Source: Nephromyces sp. MM_2019 (Eukaryota; Apicomplexa; Aconoidasida; Nephromycida). Taken from it: DNA of 15,516 bases. The notes beneath the pieces are model-generated. The model was not told the DNA's origin and searched no databases. It saw only the letters and a list, made by a program, of their open reading frames with translations. The stretch lies in contig JADHZB010001901.1 of assembly GCA_015657535.1 (NCBI GenBank), forward strand, positions 9,030 to 24,545. The letters are read 5' to 3'. Shown here piece after piece: positions 1 to 8,914 of the stretch (positions within the stretch are counted from its first letter, which is position 1; the number at the start of each line of letters is the position of its first letter). The position numbers were made by a program, and so were the translations under genes.

Positions 1-17
1 CATTCCCCTCCCCCCCT

Positions 18-3000
18 TCACAACTTCCCAATACAAGAATACCTTCCACCCCCATTATGCACACAAGACTCCTTAGGCTCACTCAAACACCACTCATACC
101 ACACGCGCAACGCATCATCCAGCCTCCAAAACTGATACTCAATCTTCTCCCCTCGGTGTACGTACACTGCCTCCTTAATTGGAAAGTATATAGGGAACCA
201 GCTAGTTAGCTCTGGCGTGTGGTTCTGAGGGACAGTAGAAATATACACATCATCGTAGAGCTTACAGCTAAAGTAGCCAGCAAAGCCATGAATGAAAGCA
301 TCACATTTCGCTGTATGATGCATCCTTGAAGATCTCCTGTTTCTTGATATGTAGAAACTTCCATCATCATCTTCATAGGCAAAATCGATGTTTTTCTTAG
401 CGAAATCCGCTGCTTTCTCTCTAAAGCCTATTGAAGGATGAGAGAAGGTGAAGCATCTCATTGGAGGCTCTGCTGCTATCCTCAGGTGGCTGAAGAGATT
501 CACTACGTAGCTTTTCTCACAATCTTCAGGCTTCTGATGAAGATCATCCCAAAGCTTCGCAGTAGCTATAGGCTCCAAGTATGAGGAGTACTCATACGGC
601 ACGTACACACCTGTATGTGGATTGAGAAGATGCTCAGATCCATCCAAACACTCTGGAGAGAGCTCATTATCTGAGAAGCTGCCGAGCAGTTCACTCACGA
701 TTACATCTGCTCCTTGATGTTGTGTGTGTGTCGTGGGGTGGGTGAGAGGGTGGGGGGATGGTGTACCTTGGGTGTTTGGTATGCCTTGGGTGTACGATGT
801 GACTTCCCTGCCTTGTGTGTGTGCCCCGTTATTGAAGAGCATCTCGTTACTACCCTCTATACGCTGATGGGAAATCGGTGTTGAATCGCTAGAGAATACA
901 CTAGCCTTCGTCTGCTTCCTCACATCCCCCTCTATTATCTTCACCTTATTACGCCAGCCTGGATCGCTGGACTTGCTGCTAACCCTCAGCTTCAAAGTCA
1001 TGGCTGCGTGAGGATTCTTCTCAATGGCAAACACACGCCCTTTGTCTAGGCAGGCATGCTCTAAGGCACATAAGGCAGCATCAATGAGGGGGCCACGTCC
1101 CGCCCCAACTACTAGGATTGCTGGTGCATCGTTCTGTTGATGTGCGCGTGCCTGTGGGGGGTGTGTGTGTGTGGAGGTCTGGGTGGGAGATGATATGGAG
1201 CTTTTGTGTACGGCAAGGGGAGATAGAACGAAGTTTGCTGCTGATTCTACCACTTCTAACGACGAGCTCGTGTGTGCATCTCTCGCAGCTTCAGACCCTG
1301 CTACTCCCCCCTCAGCACTGCCTGAAGCTGTGTGCGTAGCAGATTCGTTCAGATCGACATTAGCATTAATTTTTGATGCATTCTTCGCACATAGCTGCCT
1401 CCACATTAAGAACCGGTCATCTTCCGGAGAAGATCCTCCCAGCACTGTTCCCTTCATACTGCCACTCGACAGAGGGTCCAAGAAGCCTGCAGCTACTTTC
1501 AAGCTAGTGTGCGCGGGAGAATGGACTGAGTGGTAGTTGCCAACTAGCGTATTCCCAGGGTATCCCAGCACACCCTCTCTCTCTCTGCAGGCAAGCTTCT
1601 TGTCCAACCACTGGCGATCTTCAGTATCCAAAACAGCAGCAAAGCGTGTGTGTATCTCGTCAAGCTTAGAGAGAGCATGGCGTTCAACCACACACCTCCA
1701 TAGAGCCCTCCTGTAGAGCAAGTACTTCACTGAATCGCTCTCAAACGTCTCGTAGATGTTGCTCTCTAAGTTCATCTTCAAAGGCTCAAGGGGAAGCTGA
1801 AGGTGATCAGCATAAGCATAAGGATAGTCTTCAGTGGGAGTTAAGGGTGGAACCGAGTGATACACACTCACTACATGCTTAAGCATAGCATAGAGGCTGC
1901 GAAACACTGAGGCTACGTGAGAGTTTGGGCTTGGTTTATTGGAGCTTTTGGGGGCTTCGCTGAGTAGCTTAGCTGGTGCAGTAGGATGCGATGAAGGGGG
2001 GGTGGGGTTGGGGGGTGTTTGTTTGGGGGAGATGGGGAGTGTGCTGGGGACGGAGAGTGTGCTGCGGTTGCCAGGTGTCTTCCGGTTGCTCGGTGTGCTG
2101 GCCTTTAAGGGTGTGCTAGCCTTGCTCGGTGTATCAGCCTTGTTGTCAGAGGAGAGCAAATCGTCTAATCGGTGAGCTCCAGAGTAAATGTTGCCTGAAC
2201 GCAAGATTTGAGTAGCAGAAACTTTCAAGTGGAAGATAACCTTCTCTTCATGGCTACTAAAGGTCTAAATATACACACACACACAAAGGCTACTGGAGGG
2301 ACTTAGTTGGATTATGTTTAAAGCGCCATCATTAGAACGCTCCAAGATGCTGTTCACGAGTTGTATGCTTTATCTGGATTTGTGTGGGGAGCTAGAAGCT
2401 CCTATACGCCTTCTAAGATAGATAAGTATGTGTGTATGGCGGGTCTAGAAGATCCTACATGCTGTCTAGGAACACTCGCGTGTGTGTTGTGTGAGCAAAC
2501 AATCTCTCCTACACGCTCCCTAAAAACACTCGTATGTGCGCAAAAAACTCAGCGCGAGATCCTCTTTCACCAAAGTTAAAGGCACTCCACACACTCACCT
2601 TCAAGCTCGCCTTCCTTCCGTACGTCTAGCTTCACGGAAGCATCACCAGTGAGATCATCCGACTCATTACAGTCAAAGAGAGAGAGAGGCTTCTTCAGAT
2701 TTCCATCTTCAAAGACTATCTTCTCATCAAGTTGAACGTAGACATCTTCATCTTCAAGCAAATCTTCCTCCCACAACTGCTCATCTTCATCATCCTCATC
2801 TTCAACATCGTCTTCTCCCTCTTCTCCTCCCTCGTTTTCTTCTTCTTCCTCTCCCTCTGCACCTTCCTTATATGCAGCAACTCGATTCAAGCCAAACTGC
2901 GAGATATTGTTGAAGACACTTCCCACAGAAGAAGCAATAACGTCTTCATAGTGATCACAGTCACCTTCACCTGAAGGTGTAAGTTTCTGTGCTTCTTTCC

Positions 3001-4614
3001 CTCCATTTTCTACGTTTTTCTGAGTATAAAGCTCCATTAAACTCCCAATAGAAGGGGGTTTTGAGTCTTCAAACTCTGAGATTATCACAAATACCTTGTG
3101 GCTGAAGAGTTTTTTCAGAAAATGCAGGTGTTTTGAGGGAAGTATAGGCTTTCCTAAGCTATTCGATACAAAGCTACTTCCAGGCAACACTACAGCCTTT
3201 AAAGGCTCAGCTAGCCATCTATCTAGAGAGTGTGGATCGTCAGGAAGCTCTCCAAGCTCTAACACCACTCCTAGGTTAGGATTAAAGTTGCAGAGCCTTC
3301 TCATAGCACTCCACGCATACCATCCATCGGTCTCTTCAATGGGAATAGAAGTGGAGTCCTGGGAAGGTGGGGGGGGGATTGACGGAGAAGAAGCAGATGG
3401 CACAGACGCAACACATGAAGTACCCTTAGAAGAAGCCTTCTCAGCTAAGCCTAACGCCACAGATTGAGGCTGATTTTCAGCTTGATTCTCCCCGCCGTTG
3501 CACACACTACGCTGGGAAGGGGTAGTCAAAGTTGCATCCAAGCTAGACATATTGTGCACTTCATCAGAAACAGTAGTGCTAGTAGCAGTAGAAGCATCAT
3601 TTGTTGAGAATGCAGAGATTGCTACTTTATCATCTTCTTCTTCCTTATTCTGCTTTCCTGAAGTCTTAGCAGTTTTGCAAGTCTCTGAGCTCTTCACTGA
3701 GGAAACTTGCACTTCTCCCGCTTTCTTCCCATCTTCATTGTAAAGCGCAGAACCATGAGCTGTGAGCTTTGCTACGCTAGGCTTCTTAAAGACAGAATCA
3801 GCTTCGAACTTCCCCTCAACCTCCTCATAATAGAGGCTATTAGCATCTCCATGACGAGCGAAACTAATAGCCTCATCGGAAGCCTTCACTTTCTCTTCTT
3901 CATCCTTCAAAGTATCCACGGAAACAGCGGATTTTGCCAATTTAACGAGCGTTTTCTTAGGCAAACAGGTAGGTATACGCATCCACACATTAGATCTCAA
4001 GCTTCCACCCCCCCCCCTACCAACAAGCTATTGATAACCCTAGCGTAGCTTAGCGAAGAACTTATGGGGCCTGGATTGGGGGGTGGGCACACTACAGAGT
4101 ACACACCTAAGTGAATAGCCCAATCAATCTGCTGGCGAAGAGCTTCTGAGAGCACTGAGATCTGCCTCTCTGTGTGTGTGGAATCATTAGGCACTAAGTG
4201 TGAGGGGATGAGCGAAAGAACAGACGTCTGCCACACTTTACCGGAAAAATCAATATCATTGCTATACGGTAAAAGAGTAGGTGCAGCATGAAGAGCCTTG
4301 TAATCTGGGTGGCGTGTGTGTGCGTGTTCATGTGAGTGTGTGTGCGTATTTGAAGCATTCTCTTGAAGGGAGGGCGTGTGCGTATTTGAAGCACTCTCTT
4401 CAAGGCAATTGTTGCGTGAGTTCAGAACTTTAAGTTCGCGTGTGTGATCCTGTTCTAGCGAACACACATCTGGAGGCAAGGAGCTTCGTGCTGTGGGTAC
4501 TACGACGAAGTCTGTGTAGAGCTTGGAGGCAAAGTTGAGCTTCTCTTTGAGTCGATGACCAGACTCAAACTCCAGCCCCAAGTAGACGTTGCCATAAGAC
4601 CCAGTCACAGGCAT
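18..4614 (-). CDS. PRMT5: Protein arginine N-methyltransferase 5 (PRMT5), expanded, one intron, one frame break
   Basis: This is a type II methyltransferase: it moves methyl groups from S-adenosylmethionine to arginines, making symmetric dimethylarginine on Sm proteins, histones and others. I read coding segments 4614-2599 (one frame break at the G10 run, 4008-4017) and 2194-18, joined across an intron; with one extra G the protein is 1,397 residues. Residues 1-205 and about 206-520 hold the N-terminal TIM barrel (NVYLGLEFESGH, then WMRIP, then ALDRWL-like SLDRWLAEPLKAVVLP). The key Phe sits in YETFESD (about 823), the SAM motif is GAGRGPL (1036-1042), the acidic post-I residue is in IEKNP, and the double-E loop is SELLGSFSDNELSPECLDG (Glu 1174 and 1183). 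The C-terminal beta barrel ends HNGGGRYSCIGKL. ATG 4614 is the first in frame after a stop at 4675-4677. Usual length is about 640; the excess is Ser/Thr/Pro, His-Thr and Glu/Asp-rich inserts. Identity is near certain; exact splice points are inferred. Confidence 0.96.
2195..2598 (-). other. Predicted PRMT5 intron (404 bp)
   Basis: The upstream exon ends CTT GAA G followed by GTGAGTGTG, a near-consensus donor at 2598. The downstream exon starts after CTTGCGTTCAG at 2195. Both junctions are phase 1 and rejoin as GGC (Gly673). The exit of the acidic insert then leads into a Ser/Thr/Pro-rich linker and the conserved HVASVFRSLYAML helix. The intron contains a CA run at about 2271-2285 on the plus strand (GU in the transcript) and mixed GT/CA elsewhere. 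Nearby alternative acceptors cannot be excluded. Confidence 0.75.
4008..4017 (-). other. G10 homopolymer where the PRMT5 reading frame breaks
   Basis: On the coding strand ten G follow TTG GTA. Read as it stands, the frame ends at TGA about 12 bases later. With eleven (or eight) G it continues directly into the frame that encodes SLRSNVWMRIP, which matches the conserved WMR-V/I-P strand of PRMT5. The upstream frame supplies the matching ARVINSLLV helix. So the two halves belong to one domain and differ by one base of phase. A sequencing or assembly length error is the simplest cause; a real lesion or ribosomal slippage on G10 is possible. Confidence 0.85.
4345..4416 (-). repeat. In-frame 36-bp tandem duplication in PRMT5
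   Basis: Two adjacent 36-bp copies (4345-4380 and 4381-4416) encode the related 12-residue units ESASNTHTPSLQ and ENASNTHTHSHE at about residues 73-96. They lie in a non-conserved loop of the N-terminal barrel, just before a His-Thr-rich stretch. The length is a multiple of three, so the frame is kept. Confidence 0.8.
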
Positions 4615-6096
4615 TGAGACGGCTTTGCAGTAAACGATGGAATGTGTGTATGAAGCAGAAGAAGAGGGAGCTGCTTATAGCTTTCTAGAAGTTTCCTGGA
4701 TTTTGTAATGTGTGTATAAGCACCTTAGCGTAATGAATGAGTCTGAGTACGGCTATGGGCGTGCGTGTATTTCTGTGCGCGTATTCAAATATGTATGTGT
4801 GTTGCTTCTTTTGGGCATGTGCGTAAGACCAATAGAGGGTGTGTGAGTTTGGTAGGAATATGCTCGTGTGTTTGAGAGGGCCAGCAGCAAGCTTGTGTGC
4901 GTGGATTTGGTCAAGAAAGCTTGTGTGTGAGTAGGCCAATAGCAACGTACTAGTCGTATTTGGTTGAGTTTACGATATCAGCATGCAGGAGCTCAACACA
5001 CGTTTGTAAAGATATTAGAGGGTATGCTACGTGTGTGAAGTTTGCGCTGGCAGGAATGCTAAACTTATGTGTGTGCCTATGAAAGTCAATTATATACATT
5101 AGTGGGATCAGACTACACCGCCACACAAGCGTACACTGTGTGTTTATAGGCTATTTACGTGTGTGCTGGGGTTCTTCAGTACTTTGGATGAGCAAAAAAT
5201 GGCTTCTTTGCGAGTTGCTCCTGTATACGTGTGTGGGCGGGTATGTCGGCCTCTTCTGTGTGCGTGGTGGGATGTAGGCCTAGAACTTGTATAGCTGAGA
5301 TTACAAATATGTGTGTGTGAGCAGAGAATCCACGTCAATCACAGTATCTTGGCCGACTGTATAGAGAAATAAGCAAGGAAGCATAATTGAGTTAATCATC
5401 TATACAGTATAGCTTCAGGCAGCTAAGCCCACCAAACCACGTGCAAACTATGCATGGAGCTCGAGAAATGGATACGGAAGCAAGCATCACACAATATGAT
5501 GCGAACAGAGACGTACACACACACATTTTGATGCCACCATGCGAATAAACACATACACAATTTGATACGAAAAGAGCCGCACACACAATATGCAGCGAAA
5601 ATAGACACACAAATACCCACAAGGGAATTTCACTTCAACATATACACACATACAAAACAAAATCAAACTAATAAACTAGCAGTACAAAGAGTAAGAATAG
5701 CGCCACAAAGGAAGAAGAGGGGGCTGCAAAAGCGCGGGTGTCCTGGGGTGTGTGTGTGTACGATCTCTTCATATAGGCTCTAGCTAACAAATATCATAGC
5801 TACGCTCATACACACCATCGACTTAAGGGGGTGTTCATGTATTACATCACGGAATAAAACACACACACCAATAAAGGGAAGAAAGATACATCAGAGCACA
5901 CACAGACACACGCCTATATGGATCGCAAGCGAAGCTTAGCCCAATACCAACCCCTGTTTCCCCAGACGCACTAGACCCTCATCTTCTCACACACACATAC
6001 TTTGCTCAACTCCTCAGTAAAAGCCCCAGCTTTACATAAACCGAAGGCAATCAAAGAATAAATGAATACCTCACCTTAAAACACTGAACATTGAAA
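4615..6096. other. Spacer upstream of PRMT5: GT-rich, then CA-rich
   Basis: From about 4640 to 5330 the plus strand is studded with short GTGTG runs. From about 5500 to 6000 the polarity reverses to CACAC. I see no convincing gene. Short protein-like snippets exist on the plus strand (a 19-codon ATG frame at 5918 beginning MDRKRSLAQY, and an acidic frame from 6066), which could be exons or 5' leader of the 6097 candidate. The PRMT5 promoter must lie in the left part, but no clear element is visible. Confidence 0.6.
5489..5610 (+). repeat. Degenerate tandem repeat, about 4 copies of a ~30-bp unit
   Basis: Copies start near 5489, 5518, 5554 and 5580. Each couples a CACACA run to AAT-TGA/GCA-CGAA-type sequence (for example ACACAATATGATGCGAA, ACACAATTTGATACGAA, ACACAATATGCAGCGAA). 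Copy lengths vary between about 26 and 36 bp. It makes Cys/Phe-rich frames on the minus strand that are not genes. Confidence 0.55.
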
Positions 6097-6363
6097 ATGT
6101 ACTTGCAGCAACCAAAAAAGATAAAGAAGAAGATAAAGAAGAAGAAGATGAAGATGAGGATGCCGAAGTTAAACAAGAAGATAAGTGCTATTAGATCAAA
6201 AGAAGAATGCTATTATATCCTTCAGAAATATCCAAAGAAAAACACCTTGTCAAGGCAAGAGATAGAAGATTATAATAAAATGCAGCGAACTTATGAAGAA
6301 GACGAAGTATTCGCAGCATTTCACAAAATACAAAATCCTTTCAAAAAACAAAATGCGAGCTGA
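6097..6363 (+). CDS. Short hypothetical protein or last exon, Lys-rich start
   Basis: The frame runs 88 codons from the first ATG after a stop at 6085-6087 to TGA 6361-6363. Residues 7-27 are nearly all Lys/Met from GAAGAT-type purine repeats. The remaining part (about residues 35-88: KEECYYILQKYPKKNTLS, then EIEDYNKMQRTYEEDEVFAAF) is compositionally balanced, helical-looking and free of the CA/GT bias around it, so it is likely real coding sequence. An overlapping frame (6066-6191) reads ENVLAATKKDKEED and an acidic run before stopping, so the true N-terminus may lie in that frame and join by splicing or a frame error. TTGCAG at 6103-6108 could also be a splice acceptor. Family not recognised. 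Confidence 0.45.
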   Translation: MYLQQPKKIKKKIKKKKMKMRMPKLNKKISAIRSKEECYYILQKYPKKNTLSRQEIEDYNKMQRTYEEDEVFAAFHKIQNPFKKQNAS

Positions 6364-6476
6364 TGGAATATATTCAAATACCTGCGAAGAGAGAGGAAGA
6401 ATGAAATGGAAGGGCTTGTTTTGATGAAGAAAGTGAATAGCGTGTCGGTGTGTGTATGTGCACGTTGGTGTGTGTG

Positions 6477-6528
6477 CGTGCTTGGGTTGGAGTGTGTGTG
6501 TGCGTGCCTGGGTTGGAGTGTGTGTGTG
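6477..6528 (+). repeat. 26-bp minisatellite, two full copies
   Basis: Two successive 26-bp units start with CGTGC(T/C)TGGGTTGGAG and end in a TG run; a third partial start follows at 6529. The copies differ at one base. Confidence 0.75.
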
Positions 6529-6904
6529 CGTGAGTTAGGAAACTGGCGAGTGTGTGTGTTGGCTGATTTGTGGGTGTGTATGTGCGTGGGTTAGTCTGCG
6601 TGTAGGTTAGTCTGTGTGTGTGTTACTACCTCATAGTGTGTATGGTGTTACACAGTAGTGTACGTAGTGTGTGTAGCTTGCATATCGTTATGCGGAAATG
6701 TGTGTATGCATCATGTGGTGTTCTGATGGAGTGTGTGCGTGGGTGTGTGTGAGTTACGGACCTAGAGTAAGCTTGCTCGCTAATGTTTGGTTGACATGTG
6801 GTGTGTATGCATCATGTGGTGACATGATGTGCGTGTGTTACGATGTGCCTGTGTTAATGTGTGTGTGTGTGTGTGTGTGATGAAAGTTGTGTGGTGACAA
6901 TGTG

Positions 6905-6962
6905 TGTGAGCTTATGTGTGTGTGAGATCATATGTGTGTGTGAGATCATATGTGTGTGTGTA
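6905..6962 (+). repeat. Short TG-based tandem repeat with GAGATCAT spacer
   Basis: The word ATGTGTGTGTGAGATCAT occurs twice in succession, with a related ATGTGTGTGTG-start before and after. It is a local duplication within the GT-rich tract. Confidence 0.6.
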
Positions 6963-8068
6963 TAACCTGAACTACGAGATTATGTGTGTATTGATGTGCG
7001 TTAGATGCTGTGGGTATTGATGTTTCGCATCGTGAGTGTGGGTGTGAGATGTTGTGTGTATGCTAAAGGATCTTCACTCTCTTTTAACTTGAAATGCTAG
7101 TAGGAGGTGGTGTGTTTCTCTGTATGTTCATGAGTGTGTGCACACACTTTTTTCAGTCTCGTGTGTGCTCGTGTGCTTTTGTGTGTGTATTAATGTGCAT
7201 GCTCATGTTTGTGTGCGCTTGCATGTGTGCATTCTTATGTATGCTTTCGTATGCATGTCGACGTATGGTTGTGCTTGCCTGTGTGTTCGCCTGCAATTAT
7301 GTGTGTGTTCGTGTGGGCTTGTGTGAGTGTGCCCATGTGTGCGTTCGTGTACGTTCAGGCATCCCTAGTCCTGTATACCGATGTGTGTGTGCAAACTTCT
7401 TTAGCCTTACGTTGCTCGTGTCTGTTACCTCAGGTGGTATCCTCCTGCTTGCTTAACCTTGCCTACTTGTGTGCTTCACCTTGTATAGTAGCATGTGTAT
7501 GTACATTCCTGGGGAGGGCGGAAGACTACAGTTAACTATAGCAACTTGGGAAGACGTGCACTATACATGTACGAGTTTTATTACACCTGTGTGCTAACGC
7601 CTTCGACATTTTGGTAATGCTTGTACCAGAGTATTTATAGGTGTGTGCACTGCGTGCATGTGTGTGTGTGAGAGCCTCTCTTAGTCTTCTTTAGGTCCCA
7701 GTGCAAATGTAATGCTCTTATTATTTATATTGTGTGCGTACTATACAAACTAAGCCATAGATCAATACCGTATCGTTCCTTGCGTGTAGGATACGTTATT
7801 CCACTATGATAGGCCTGTGTATTGCATTGGTCATGTCTGAGTGTGTTGATATATAGGCTCTACCTCGTGTGTATACTCACAGCTTTGTGGCTAGTACTCT
7901 GTGTTTGCAAGCTAAGCTCTGCCCATAAATTGAATCTCATGTTTGTAATAGTTAGTGTGTGTAGTAGGGCAGCTAATGTGTGTTTGAGGGCATCTAGTAT
8001 GTTTTGGAATAGCTAGTGTGCTATTCAGTGCGACGAGTGTATGTTGGAATAGCTAGTGTGTGGTGGGG

Positions 8069-8160
8069 CAGCTAGTGTGTGTGTGGTGGGGCAGCTAGTG
8101 TGTGTGTGGTGGGGCAGCTAGTGTGTGTGTGGTGGGGCAGCTAGTGTGTGTGTGGTGGGG
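8069..8160 (+). repeat. 23-bp tandem array, four identical copies
   Basis: Units start with CAGCTAGTG at 8069, 8092, 8115 and 8138, with a fifth start at 8161 that changes into the next array. Each unit ends TGGTGGGG. The copies are identical, which points to recent expansion or conversion. Confidence 0.9.
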
Positions 8161-8163
8161 CAG

Positions 8164-8239
8164 CTAGTGTGTTTGGGGGAATCTAGTGTGTTTGGGGGAA
8201 TCTAGTGTGTTTGGAGGAATCTAGTGTGTTTGGGGGAAT
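8164..8239 (+). repeat. 19-bp tandem array, four copies
   Basis: Units CTAGTGTGTTTGGGGGAAT start at 8164, 8183, 8202 and 8221; the third has one G-to-A change. It shares the CTAGTGTG core with the preceding 23-bp array and appears derived from it. Confidence 0.9.
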
Positions 8240-8315
8240 CTAGTATGTTTTGGAATAGCTAGTGTGTGCTGGAATAGCTAGCGCGCTATTCAGAGAGATA
8301 AAAGGTAGATGATAT

Positions 8316-8364
8316 AGCGACGCTCCAAGCGGATTATATTCCGCTTCTTTTTGCTTTTATCGCT
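8316..8364 (+). other. Nested hairpin with T5 run at a polarity flip
   Basis: A 7-bp perfect stem (AAGCGGA 8327-8333, TCCGCTT 8340-8346) with a 6-base loop is followed by CTTTTT (8348-8352). An outer AGCGA/TCGCT pair (8316-8320 and 8360-8364) could enclose it. It lies in a ~110-bp unique segment between a GT-rich block and a CA-rich block. It may be the 3' end of a structured or Pol III transcript, or a transcription end signal. No known RNA family was recognised. Confidence 0.35.
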
Positions 8365-8399
8365 TAAACAAGATTCCAGCATTACCAAAATCACTGTAT

Positions 8400-8914
8400 A
8401 AACTCACTCACACACACTACATACACAGGGCACACAAACATCACACAAACACCACACACACATGCACACCACACAGACGCATACCATACACACGCCACAC
8501 ACACATGCCATACACCTAATCCCTTCACCTCTGCCACAGCATTTGTTATACTCTTTATTAAGCATCCAATAAACTAACTTCATACGCGAACACACAAAAC
8601 CCATAAACTCCCCCTCTACATTCTTGAAAACAGCTGTTCCTTCGTCTCTCTGCCGTATTTCTAATTGCAACAGAAGATAGTGTGTACAACCGCCTACGCT
8701 TAGGCATTCTAAATGTATGCATACAGGCAGAAGCTGCACACACACACACAGAAACGCACTCTGTATAAGTTGCACACACAAAAGGAAGCACTCTCAAAGC
8801 GTAAGAAAGCACACTCAACACAAAATATACACACACACACACACACACACACACGACAAAGACACACACATACCATACGTACACAACGAACATATACTAT
8901 CAAACCGTTGCCAG
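8400..8914. other. CA-rich 3' flank of the PRCC-like gene
   Basis: The plus strand is CACAC-rich at 8400-8515 and 8735-8880, with a unique island at about 8516-8710. The island is open on the minus strand but its frame shows no recognisable family. An AATAAA on the minus strand (8559-8554) lies about 356 bases beyond the PRCC-like stop and could serve as a poly(A) signal, so this is probably 3' untranslated sequence. Confidence 0.45.

Larger units (their letters stand above)
6430..7960 (+). repeat. GT-rich intergenic (or intronic) tract
   Basis: About 1.5 kb in which the plus strand is dominated by TG/GTGTG runs (longest pure run near 6860-6880) mixed with short unique words. Its open frames translate to Val-Cys-Val-Cys strings and have no gene character. 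By the exon/intron polarity seen in the two recognised genes, GU-rich sense sequence suggests a plus-strand intron or 3' region following 6363. Confidence 0.7.
7992..8266 (+). repeat. Minisatellite locus bounded by identical 29-bp direct repeats
   Basis: A 29-bp sequence beginning ATCTAGTATGTTTTGG occurs identically at 7992-8020 and 8238-8266. Between the copies lie two tandem arrays. A related 23-bp word (GGAATAGCTAG..CTATTCAG) at 8006-8028 recurs with two mismatches at 8271-8293. The arrangement suggests duplication followed by array expansion. Confidence 0.8.

Noticed and set aside
2732..2974. Plus-strand frame rich in Ile/Phe within PRMT5
   Set aside because: Antisense shadow of the Glu/Asp-rich insert. 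The same holds for 12105-12362 opposite the Asp-rich part of the PRCC-like exon.
4001..4030. Tiny (19-23 bp) intron in place of the PRMT5 frame break
   Set aside because: The 19-bp version leads to an immediate stop. The 23-bp version fits in phase but is far shorter than the other introns here and would delete conserved barrel sequence spacing, so a G-run length change is simpler.
5392..5622. Hydrophobic minus-strand frames suggesting a small membrane protein
   Set aside because: Both are readings of the degenerate 30-bp repeat; hydrophobicity comes from TTT/TGT/GTG codons of the repeat.
6406..7535. Several plus-strand frames of 60-120 codons rich in Val and Cys
   Set aside because: They are direct translations of GT microsatellites (VCVC strings), overlap one another in different frames and lack any family-like segment.
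8069..8239. Regular short repeats considered as a CRISPR array
   Set aside because: Units are directly adjacent with no unique spacers; this is a minisatellite in eukaryotic DNA.
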